A program made the translations under genes and the position numbers. Under the pieces are notes generated by a model. It was not told the DNA's origin, did not search any database, and saw only the letters and a program-made list of their open reading frames with translations. Positions 21,501 to 29,759 of a stretch of DNA of 64,000 nt are shown in pieces. This DNA is from Capronia americana (Eukaryota > Ascomycota > Eurotiomycetes > Chaetothyriales > Herpotrichiellaceae), in contig JADWQD010000024.1 in assembly GCA_016110215.1 (NCBI GenBank), forward strand, positions 1-64,000, in the 5' to 3' direction. The stretch's first letter is position 1. Every line of letters begins with the position of its first letter.

Positions 21501-22320
21501 AGACGAGGAGCCCAAGCAGCGGTCGCTGTCAGGGCTAAGCCACGACCAGCGCGTGTCGCTGTTACGCGCCGCCTACACCATCCAGCGACTCGACACCACG
21601 CGCCTAAACGGGAAAATCTTAGCCATCCTTCCGCCACTGGTTTGCTTCGATGTTTGTTATCGCGCGTCCTCGCGGGTGAACCCTGATTTTCGAACGCCCG
21701 AACTCGACGAACTCGACGAGCCCACGGACTTCGAGACGCCGGAGCCCGACTTCCAGCTGGACCTGGAAGACCGCACCCGCATAAGGGATCTCTCGAGGCG
21801 TCGCGGCGCCGGCGCGTCGACAGACGAGCTCCTGTCCAGTTGCCGCCGGCCCCGGATCATGGCAACGGTGCCCGCCCTCGTGTAGGACGACCCAAAGACC
21901 CTCACCGTCGCACACATCGTCCGAAATGAATGGCACACCAAGCCCACCTCGGTACGTGTTACCGTGCCCCTTTTCAAGATCCGCCACCCGGTCCACCGAG
22001 CTGGACGCGAACTGACAGACGTCTGCAGAGCCCGTTCTTCGAGCGTTTCGACTACTACTACCAATCCAGCGGCAAGCTACAACAGCTACGGAGACTCGTC
22101 GACGACCTAGGCGAAGACATCGATGGGCGGCCGGAGAATTTAGTGACCGTCAGCCTGGGGCCGATCATCTGTCACCTGATGCAGATCGTACATGTTCGCT
22201 GGCTCTAGGTTCAGCGCTCGACTGACGTTTCCAGTTGTTCACGAAGATGGGCATCGCGTGCAGATGGATAACCGCCGATCTCGACGTCGCTGAACGGGAG
22301 CGCATCGTGTACGAAGGTAC
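18578..22320 (+). pseudogene. SNF2-type helicase gene interrupted by a transposon and three TAG stops
   Basis: Exon 1 (18578-19054) ends in GIVLADAMGLGK, the Walker A motif of SNF2-family DNA translocases; intron 19055-19107 restores TMTTLLYIYF. VVVPKSLIPTWRGEWKKF (motif Ia region) follows. A Tc1/mariner element then splits the gene. The frame resumes near 20860 with KEHYVPGFFRYSLALEVI, the DEVH box (FVGDEVHLRSFNWKTRFYA, 21138 on), GLTATP (motif III) and a long acidic insertion. The second lobe begins SSGKLQQLRRLVDDL and, after an intron (about 22192-22234), LFTKMGIACRWITADLDVAE. Motifs V and VI are not visible. TAG stops at 21025, 21064 and 21883 lie where Gln would fit. A dead or decaying copy of an active ATPase gene. 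Confidence 0.75.
19440..20815 (+). mobile_element. RIP-degenerate Tc1/mariner-family transposon
   Basis: AT content rises sharply within this block. The plus frame gives GRAPRLNKYKVDELKAF, VSPKSVKATLHRRGYHRR, DNAPGHAVKLTINEL and PPNSLDLNPIKTL, the helix-turn-helix and DDE catalytic region of Tc1/mariner transposases. Many Gln/Trp codons are TAG. The catalytic Glu expected after LNPI is Lys (ATT-GAG to ATT-AAG), a TpG to TpA change typical of RIP, so the enzyme is dead. Imperfect inverted ends are visible: CGGCGCTAAGCCTAATTGGGC near 19498 against the complement of GCCTAATTAGGATTAGTGCGG near 20790. The left end has a second nested inverted copy (about 19450-19470). Confidence 0.8.
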
Positions 22321-22558
22321 CCTCGGACCCCCTCTGTCAGCCCGACAATGATCTGAATGCCGGGTGTCCCTCCCAGTACTGCCCCGTCCTGAGCTCATTC
22401 GAACACGCTCCGGATATCGTTCTCACCCAGGGGAGCATCTTCACGGACACAACAGATCCCGACGTACCGTCCTCGTCCTGCCGTGTCGAACCTTATACAG
22501 ATAGCATCGTGACATTAAGTTAGTTGACCCGGAATCGAACCCTCTGTCCGGTCTTGAG

Positions 22559-23479
22559 CTAGTCCCTAACACCGCGAGACCGTTGCCACTCTATGTATGT
22601 AAGGGTGAAGTCGTCCGGGCGCGGCAGGTGCCGCTGAAACGCCTCGTACGCATTTACACAGGCACCTTCCTCTCGCCACGTGCCGGTAGCGCCCCAGTAG
22701 TTGTAACAGCCCTCGCAGACTCTGTCACCCTCCCCCTCGATGCGTTGTTCCTAGGGTTTCAACAGGAGCGTCGATCCGTCTGCCAGCTTCTTCAGCGACC
22801 CCATGTCGCTCGTCCAAGTACAGTGGGGGTTGGCGCAGGCCCAGACGCCAGGATCGCACCGCAGCAGCATCTTAGACCTGTCACACAGGTGTTCAGGTCG
22901 CTCTCTGTGCTCGCGGTCCTTTGACGTGTATTGTGCACAAGGAGAACAGTAGAGCTTTCCCCCCCAGGACGCGATCTGGAATCTGAAGGCGTTCCCCCTG
23001 CGTTGCCCACCTTGAAGGTGTGTCCCGGAATCAAGCATGATCTTGAGGTTGCAGTTGAGGTTGCCGCACGTCACATACGCTCGTCCCTGGATCTTGTCTT
23101 TGAGCGTCCACTTCCTGACCTCCTGCGCCGTCCGCATCCGTCCGAACTGCACCCAGAAGAGCACACAAGGCACGCACATCCGTCCCTCCGGGGTCGTCGC
23201 CACGATGTTTTCGCTTGACCCGCAGGCGCTGTTGCAGCAGGTGACGCGAGATGGAGAAAGGTCGTCGGGCTCACGTTGGTCTTCCGGGTCCGGCAGCTCA
23301 CCGAGCCCGCGTCGAACTTTCTTGCGCGGCGAGTCGCCCAGGTCGGTGGCTCTGCGCTTGGCTCCCGATCGCCGCGGTCCAGAGGGTTGAGGACCGAAAG
23401 CCGTCATTGCCGTCGTGGGGTCTCCGTCTTGAAGTGTCTGTCGAGAGCTAGGGGGGATCGAGGTCGGTTGCCGATCCAT
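22559..23479 (-). pseudogene. Protein with four CxxC zinc modules, one in-frame TAG
   Basis: The ATG at 23479 opens MDRQPTSIPPSSRQ. After a basic region (GAKRRATDL, PRKKVRRG, likely nuclear signal) come repeated zinc-binding modules: CCNSACGSSENI...MCVPCVLFW, CGNLNCNLKIML...LYCSPCAQY, and CDPGVWACANPHCTW. These resemble GATA-type C-x2-C-x(17-20)-C-x2-C fingers. A TAG at 22751-22753 follows LLLKP, yet the same frame stays open and supplies the missing half of the last module, VCEGCYNYWGATGTWREE, before a natural-looking end RSRGVRD. So the intact ancestor had about 306 residues. The TAG probably arose from CAG. Likely a nucleic-acid-binding protein; the gene is convergent with the SNF2-type gene. 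Confidence 0.6.
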
Positions 23480-24173
23480 GGCGACGCTACGGCGGGAGAG
23501 AGCATCTGTAGGGCGAGGTGGGTGGAAGAAGGTCTTCCCGACGTGACAGTGTCGGTGGTTTGGAAGACCCGGAGGTGAAGGACAGGCGCTGCTCACCGCC
23601 GGAGATCGAGCGTGTACGAAATATGGACGGAAACATCACTATATCCTGGAGTGCGAGGACAGTGGGAGGCAGCTTCAGACGAGGCAGTTGTGGTCCCCCA
23701 CGCTGGTCGAGGCAGTTGTTCCGGTGGCTTAGTTCGGGCATTCGATTCCTCGCGATTGGTTGTCATAGAACGGTCGCGACTCCCAGGCAGTTGTCTCGAC
23801 GCGTCAATTAGTGGGAGCGATCGGCGTGGACGGCGCGGACCACAGAGTGGGACACACGGGGTTGTCCACCCTGCGCTCGAGAAGGACACGGATGTCTCCA
23901 ACTCCCTGGACTGCGTGAAAGGACCAGAGACATGGCGTCGCCACGGTCGTCGCCGATTGGTGGTCGGATCACGGGAGTTCGAATCTCCCCATCGCCGTCA
24001 TGGCCCAAGAGGCTCGGAACCACCTGGCCCGATTGGAGGGTGGCAGATACCATCCGCTGTCTTTCCCTTTGTCGCCGGGAGTCTCCGACCCGTGTGCATC
24101 CAGGGGCGAACGTGCACCAGTGTCAGACAGCCGTGGGGTTTATAGTGAGCGTGCCAGCACGAGCCGCCCTGGC
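23480..24173. other. Intergenic region with tRNA-like T-arm
   Basis: No gene is supported. Positions 23970-23996 read ACGGGAGTTCGAATCTCCCCATCGCCG, a perfect T-stem/loop and acceptor-like 3' strand of a tRNA, but the 5' half does not fold, so at most it is a tRNA relic. Confidence 0.35.
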
Positions 24174-25727
24174 CTAGCCGCCAGCCCGACTCATCCTTTC
24201 GAGCCTCGCACGGAGCCGTTCGTGGTGGCCTTCTAGGAACGCTTGACCGCACGCCTGCTTGTTGCTGATGATGTCGTTCAGCCGTACCAGGCAAGGATCC
24301 TGTGAAGGATAATGATTGACTGGGATCTGATCGGCAGTAATGGGATGACGGAAGATTTTCATCAGGTTGGCGCCCATGGGTCGGGCTGGTGTCGCGAGAC
24401 CGTCAACCAGCCTGCCGCCTCGGAGTGGAAGTCGTCCCGTCTCGAGGAATGTTCGGTCGAGCAGGCAGTTCCCCGAGCCGTCGAAGAATTCCTGTGACGG
24501 CACCATGTATCGTTCCATCGAGTTGACGGCCGGCAGCGAGTCCTCGTTGAGGAAACGTCGACGTCGTGCACAGGGGACCAATATGAATATCGTGGACTGT
24601 TTTGCAAGGGCCCTTCGTCGGAATTGCTTTCGGTCGAACCACACGTGCGGTTGGAGCGTGTCGGTCAGATCGACAGGCCAGAAGTTGAGATATACCAGCG
24701 GCGCCGCCAGCGGGAGCGACGAGAACGTATCAGCGGGCAACGGCGTGAAGATGTGGCTGGCGTACGGATGCTGGGAGCCTAGCGAAAAAATCCTGCCACG
24801 CAGTCCACTGCGGCGGCCATTAGCGACCACGTTCGAGCTCAAAGGCACAATCGGGGTGTCTCACCCTTCCTCGCATTCATGCTCGATTTGCAGCGCCTCG
24901 TATAGTTCTACCTCCCCAAGCCGGAATCGTGATTTGCGCGCGCGCGCGACCGCGTCTTGGCCGGTCGACGTTTCCGACCGGTCTCGTGGCCCTGCGCGGT
25001 GCGGACTGGTTGACTGGTCCGCCATGTCCGCTGCCGTGTCCGTCGTCACTCGTGAGTCCCTTGGGTCAGGCGTCGCCGACTCACCCACGTCCGGGAACGG
25101 TGGTGGCGGCCGTCGGATCAACGTTCTCAGCTGGGGGAAGCCCGCCAAGATGTGTGACATCCGCCTCGCGAAGGGCACCCCCTCACAAGGGTTGCAGGAG
25201 ATCGCGTGCTCTTGCCAGAACCTTTCCGGGTCCTTGGGGGTCCACGAGCAAGTCCCACTCGCCCAGTCATCAGCACCACCGCTGAACCACGCGTCGGGCA
25301 GTTCGTCCCGGTGCAGGAGAACCCACCTCCTGTCGGGGTGGCAGAGCTCGATGAGATACATGTCCACCTCGACCCAATCTGAGAAGAACCGCGACGAGGT
25401 AAGCTCGAACGCGGTTCCAGCCCGGCGCCTGAGGGCCTTCTCGTTGATGAAGCCGCAACGGATCGTTCCGTCAGGGAAGATACGCCCCCCCTCCATCTTC
25501 ATTTCGACCAAGGCGGCCTCCTCCGCATCGTTGTCATAGATTCCAAAATCGCCCGCCATGGGCCGCGTGCGCAGATGCGAGAACCGGAAACGCTGGTGGA
25601 CGGAGTGACGACCCAGGGACCTGAACGCGCGGTAGATGTCGTCGAGAATGTAGCCCTCCCTAGTTTTCTTGCTCGACGGGCGCGGGTAAAGTAGACTGAG
25701 CGGGATGAGCGGCTCTGTTGGACACAT
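24174..25727 (-). CDS. Two-exon protein with a PD-(D/E)XK nuclease-like motif
   Basis: The ATG at 25727 starts MCPTEPLIPLSLLY. The first exon includes AGDFGIYDNDAEEAALVEMK, an Asp followed after about 15 residues by E-M-K between hydrophobic strands, as in the D...(D/E)xK core of restriction-type nucleases. WVEVDMYLIELCHP and WVLLHRDELPDAWF follow as further strand-like segments. A 72-nt intron (24793-24864, GTGAGA...GCTAAT...GCAG) keeps frame into IFSLGSQHPYASHIFTPLPA. The second exon (HVWFDRKQFRRRALAKQ, FLNEDSLPAVNSMERYMVP) is unrecognised. Total about 493 residues, no internal stop. It lies head-to-tail 92 bp from a second protein with a similar motif. Nuclease identity is inference; a structure prediction would settle it. 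Confidence 0.55.
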
Positions 25728-25818
25728 CGAGTACGCCGTCTGTGCGCGCCCGTTTTTCCTGTGGAGGCACGTAGTTTAGCATCGATACACCGCATCCCGG
25801 CATGGGCAGAAGGTGGTC

Positions 25819-26433
25819 TCACAGAGATGTCGTCTCCCGTCTCTGGAAGGCACGATGGGCTTGCATCATTGCCTTCAAATCACGTAGACGCAGCTCGTAC
25901 GCGGACCAGAAGGGTGCCTGGTCGTCCTGACGGTCCGGGTGCGAGACCAATTTTCGGTAGTCCACAGTTATGCCGTAGAGTGGGTGAGCGGCAGGTCGGC
26001 CGTCGCGGAAGTCGGAGGTGGGGATGTAGAGAGCTCTATCGCGCTGGAGCGGACCGGCCACGACTATCCCGGCACACCACCGAGCCTGATCCTGGGTGAG
26101 TATCATGTGGTTCTTGGCGACTGGGTACCGCCCACGACGCCGCCGCCACGAAGCATTAAACGTCTTGACCTCGACCCCGACTGCTGCTCCAGTGCTGGTT
26201 CCGTAGCGTAAACTGGCGTCACGAAGAGCGGCGCTCGGAGAACTCTCTTGCCTTTCAACTGCGGCCGGGGCGGCGTCTGTGACGAGGATGCCCATATCCA
26301 TGATAGCCTGCTCTTCTCCTTGTAAGATGGAGGGATCGGACGTTCCGCAGAGACGTACAACGATGCCCTCCACGAAAATGGCGCGCATCTGTCTTATCAT
26401 AGCGAGGAACGAGTTGAGGAATAGTATCGTCAT
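25819..26433 (-). CDS. Second PD-(D/E)XK nuclease-like protein
   Basis: From the ATG at 26433 (MTILFLNSFLAMIRQM) about 204 residues run to RRETTSL. The core reads EEQAIMDMGILVTD, then AAVGVEVKTFNASW, then MILTQDQARWCAGIVVAG: an acidic helix, an E-x-K strand and a Gln-bearing helix, the order of PD-(D/E)XK nucleases. The frame is open upstream to 26559 only from a non-ATG codon; another frame (MVVSLPCVSVADVL, ATG near 26563) may be a first exon spliced in. Placement next to the previous gene on the same strand suggests related or paired functions. Both show GC-rich codons and no RIP stops. Confidence 0.5.
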   Translation of the reverse strand: MTILFLNSFLAMIRQMRAIFVEGIVVRLCGTSDPSILQGEEQAIMDMGILVTDAAPAAVERQESSPSAALRDASLRYGTSTGAAVGVEVKTFNASWRRRRGRYPVAKNHMILTQDQARWCAGIVVAGPLQRDRALYIPTSDFRDGRPAAHPLYGITVDYRKLVSHPDRQDDQAPFWSAYELRLRDLKAMMQAHRAFQRRETTSL

Positions 26434-26766
26434 GGCAACCCTTCTTTTGCCGGAGACAGCTGTCGGAGGTGAAGTTGCGGGAGGCTGGGGCTCCGAGGAC
26501 CGTGGGAGGCATTCTCGTTCTAAGCACGTCAGCCACAGATACGCAAGGCAGAGAGACAACCATGCTGACCAGAGTCCTCGATTTCACCGACCAGCGGTGT
26601 CCCTGACACCTCCGACGGCATCGCGTGACCCGAAATGAGAAAAGGTCAGAACTCAACTACCGGGTACAACAAGCCGAGGGAGGCTTCTTCATTTGGGCGT
26701 GAGACTCTGGCTGCGTGGCTATGGTGAACAAAGAACATGGTAGGTTACACGAAAGCGCCTCTACCC

Positions 26767-26814
26767 CTTGTTGAACCAACAGTGTCAATTGCAATCGTCG
26801 TTCGTAATTATCTG
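26767..26814 (+). mobile_element. Truncated copy of the Copia-type LTR 5' end
   Basis: TGTTGAACCAACAGTGTCAA and the next 27 bp match the first 47 bp of the LTR at 6167 (differences are mostly C/T and G/A). The match ends abruptly near 26814. It supplies the stop codon of the neighbouring minus-strand gene, so the insertion or recombination truncated that gene. Confidence 0.7.
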
Positions 26815-27302
26815 TGAAGTGGCGCTATCCGGGCCTGTATGACGTTCAGGCCTTGGGTCATATGCTCGAACATCCTTTTCGTGCCGTCGTTCACCTTGAA
26901 CTGGCCTTCCAGCTTGTTGACCCACGTTGCAATGTTTCTATTGTACGACTTCATTTGTGAGGCTGTCTTCCGGCCCGCAATGCCGCGTTTGGACTGTGGG
27001 ATTGCGTGACCCATTCCACCGTTGGTTGGCCTCGAGTTGATCCGGTTGATGGCTTGGTTGACATTGCGTCGCGCTTCTCTGTCACCGTCGTGAGCGGAGT
27101 AGATTGGGCTGTCTGGCTCGTCAGATTGCGCAGAAAGGATCGGGCTTCTTGGAGGCTGCCGAGGGCGAATCATGTTTGGCAATGCAGGTATCGCGTTCTT
27201 TTTGTCTAGAGGCGACGTGGCAGTGGACGAGGCTGATGAGATTGATGAATGAAAGGTGAATTGATTAGGGGAAGAGAAAACGGGAATAGACCTGCGACGC
27301 AT
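26808..27302 (-). CDS. Hypothetical basic protein truncated by LTR sequence
   Basis: The ATG at 27302 gives MRRRSIPVFSSPNQFTFH and about 164 residues. The first 85 are Ser/Pro/Arg-rich. The rest (ARRNVNQAINRINSRP, SYNRNIATWVNKLEGQFKVN, FEHMTQGLNVIQARIAPLHR) looks helical. The TAA stop (26808-26810) lies inside the LTR remnant, so the native C-terminus is lost. No family recognised. Confidence 0.5.
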   Translation of the reverse strand: MRRRSIPVFSSPNQFTFHSSISSASSTATSPLDKKNAIPALPNMIRPRQPPRSPILSAQSDEPDSPIYSAHDGDREARRNVNQAINRINSRPTNGGMGHAIPQSKRGIAGRKTASQMKSYNRNIATWVNKLEGQFKVNDGTKRMFEHMTQGLNVIQARIAPLHR

Positions 27303-28037
27303 TCAAATATCTTGTATCTGGGTTGTGTGATGAAGTTTAGCAACACAGCGTTTGTTTAGACACCTGTCCTCTTTGCTTTGTTCCCTGCGGTTTGCCACCC
27401 GTTCGTCCCAGGCCGCCTCAGGTGCGCGGCACCACGTGAAGGTGAAGACTCTGGTTTAGGGCGACGAGATTCGTGAGACACCACATCTTTGGTCGCGTTG
27501 TCACCTCTAAAGGGGATGAATACGAACAGCACCTCGGCTCAACACCTGCCCACGATACAGAAGTCGGAAAGACACACGAGCCCCTTTCCATCGACGACGA
27601 CGACGTCCCGTTCAGCCTTACGGCAGCTGCTGAAAAGGGGTCGTCGGTAACAGGGAAGAAGATCTTCCCGCGGCTGGGGTCAGTGGTCGGTAAGCCACTG
27701 CAACTTTCAACCACAAACTCTGAGACCGGTCGAATACTGACTCCATGGAGAGCGCCCCGAACATGGCTGGCAGGTATATGAGAATCGCGTCCGTAAAGAG
27801 ACCCAGAGAGAGCAACCTTCCACACCTCGACCTTTCACATCTCAACAACCCCATGTGAAGACGAGTGGCCACACCTCCACGCCGATGACGGTCGAAGCCA
27901 GACCGACATCCTTGGCTCTGGCTGTCGAGGCCCAAGCTTTTCTGAGATAAGCCCATCCCTTTGGCTGGTCGTTACTAGGTTGTGCCGATTCGCGTTCCTC
28001 GCCCTTTCGTCCTCCTCCCCTACGGCATTAGCCGCCA
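27303..28037. other. Unassigned stretch
   Basis: A plus-strand frame at 27473-27781 (MRHHIFGRVVTSKGDEYEQH) is open for 102 codons and could be a coding fragment, but no domain was recognised. Minus-strand frames overlap it. Confidence 0.25.
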
Positions 28038-28400
28038 CTACTCTTCCTTCCGGGCCCGGGGGCCATTCCCTCGCCTGCTATTTCGTGTGTCGGCTGTACG
28101 ACTGGCGCCGCCGGCCCTGGCCAACTCCTCTGGGTCGAGTTGTGTCGCCGTTCTGCTCACCACAGCTGCCAGCCCTTGCCGACCGGTTGCCGCCGCCGCG
28201 AGCATGAGAGCCTCCTCCTGTTGTGCCACCCGCCCCCGAGCCTCCGCTTTCGCTCGCGACCTCGACTCCAGATGCTGCAATATCGCATGCGCCGGCGGTG
28301 TGCCATACGCCGCCCCCTGTCCGGCGGCCGCTTTACCGGCTGTATTCAGTTTGTCTCTGAGAGAACTGTAATACTCCAGCACTTGCGGAGATTGCGTGGT
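28038..28400 (-). pseudogene. Unrecognised C-terminal protein fragment fused to minisatellite
   Basis: Reading minus, VLEYYSSLRDKLNTAGKAAA, LQHLESRSRAKAEARGRVA and LMLAAAATGRQGLAAVVSR form an Ala-rich helical protein tail ending KEE. Upstream of VLEYY the frame passes directly into the minisatellite starting near 28400, so the 5' part of the gene has been replaced. The family is unknown. Confidence 0.4.
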
Positions 28401-28850
28401 GCAGAAATTGAAGTTGCGCGAAATGAGAGTGGTTGAAAATTGGAGTGGCAAATTGCAGTGGTGGCAAATTAGAGTGGTTAGAATTTAGAGTGGTTGAAAA
28501 TTAGAGTTGCGCGAAATTGGAGTGGTGCAGAATTTGGCCGTGTGCGGAAATTGGCGTGGTGGCAAATCAGAGTGGTGCGGAGTTGGAGTTGCGCGAAATT
28601 GGAGTTGCGCGAAATGAGTTGTGGTTGAGTTGGAGTGTGCAGAAAATGGTGTGGTGCAGCATTGCAGTGGTGGTAAATTGGAGTGGTGCGGAGTGGTGCG
28701 CGAAATGAGTTGTGGTTGGGAGTTGGAGTGCAAAATCAGAGTGGTGCGGAGTTGGAGTGGCAAATTTGGAGTGGTGCACAATTTTAACTTGGCGTGTGCG
28801 GAAATCCGAGTTGCGCGAAATTAGAGTTTGGCTGCAGATCGCACTTGGGC
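28400..28850. repeat. Minisatellite of GAGTGGTGCAGAATTG-type units
   Basis: Irregular 15-18 bp units such as TTGGAGTGGTGCGGAGTTG, GAAATTAGAGTTGCGCG and GAGTGGTGGCAAATT fill this block. The same units in reverse orientation occur at 48004-48325 and 61450-61560. Spurious frames (for example EWCGVGVANLEWC) arise from it. All three arrays abut truncated gene pieces. Confidence 0.85.
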
Positions 28851-28934
28851 CAAAACACCAAAACCCAGCCAGACTGAGTTCTCGAGCGATGCCGCAGTTG
28901 CGCTTTGTCTGAAAGCGTTTTCGATTTAAAATCA

Positions 28935-29292
28935 TCGAGACAGGGGAGACACCTGTCTCAAGCGAATCCGGTCCGCTACAGGCAGCTGGTGTTAGTACCA
29001 TCAACTATTATCTGGCGCCAGTCCCGAGTACACCAACAATACCAGATGCTATTCCCTAGGCAGCTGTTGAACCCCCTTCAAGTCCGATATATATCCCACC
29101 CACCAGCAACGGTGACGAGGCCCTCATACGTTATCTGGAGTGGCGCGGCCAGCGGCGCCCTCTCCACAGGGACAAATATGAAGATTTCAAGTCGACGCTG
29201 GCGGACAATGGCTGGACGTTCTCGGGTCTTAAGTCTACTACAACACAGGAATGGGAACGTATGAACGTCGGCGGGGGCTTCGTAAATAGAGG
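28935..29292 (+). pseudogene. Unrecognised protein fragment with a RIP-type stop
   Basis: One frame runs from about 28990: GVSTINYYLAPVPSTPTIPD, then AIP-[TAG]-AAVEPPSSPIYIPPTS, then YLEWRGQRRPLHRDKYEDFK and WTFSGLKSTTTQEWERMNVG. The TAG replaces a probable Gln. The ordered C-terminal part with several conserved-looking Trp residues suggests a real domain I cannot name. It joins the transposase fragment below tail to tail at 29292. Confidence 0.45.
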
Positions 29293-29555
29293 CGTTATCT
29301 AACAGCAGTACAGACTTCGGTGCCGGCCAGGCGCCCATACTCTCCACCACCCTCTCAATGAAGGCAACGAACCTGTCACCATCGAATGAACCGTGGTACA
29401 GCTCATAATCGAGCCAACCGTCGATAGTAAGAGCCGGAAGGATACTCCAGCGAGTGCTGCGCCTGTTCGACTGCCTCACACGGCATGGATAACCTCGAGG
29501 CGACCACCCATACTTCCTATCACTCGTCCTCTCATTCGCGGTCACCTTCATCATC
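29292..29555 (-). pseudogene. DDE (IS630/Tc1-type) transposase fragment
   Basis: Minus translation: ANERTSDRKYGWSPRGYPCR, RWSILPALTIDGWLDYELYH, FDGDRFVAFIERVVESMGAW, SVLLLDNASIYEAP. This is the core of fungal DDE_3 superfamily transposases, including the first catalytic region and the second Asp (LLLDNASI). The expected H after DNASI and the downstream PPYSPDFNPIE block are missing because the frame runs into unrelated sequence. Non-functional. Confidence 0.8.
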
Positions 29556-29759
29556 TCTTCTCTTCTGAGCCTCTCGTTGCCTGTTACACTCAGACAGGTT
29601 CCTCTCTCCTTGCGCCTCTCATCTCAGTCTTGCGCTGCTCTCGAGCAGCTGCTCTCCTCTTCTTCTGCCGTTTCGAGCGCTCTTCGGACGGTTCAGTTAT
29701 GTCTTAGAGCAACCGCGTAAGTCGTCTGCGAGCTTTCTGGTTGAACTGACTCTGACTTC

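Noticed and set aside
22500..22590. Minus-strand sequence with GGTTCGATTCC resembling a tRNA T-loop
   Set aside because: The T-stem does not pair and the 5' half is the C-terminal coding part of the zinc-module protein.
23936..23996. Possible tRNA gene
   Set aside because: The T-arm is perfect but the acceptor pairs at only 5 of 7 positions, no D-arm or anticodon arm folds, and the length is about 62 nt.
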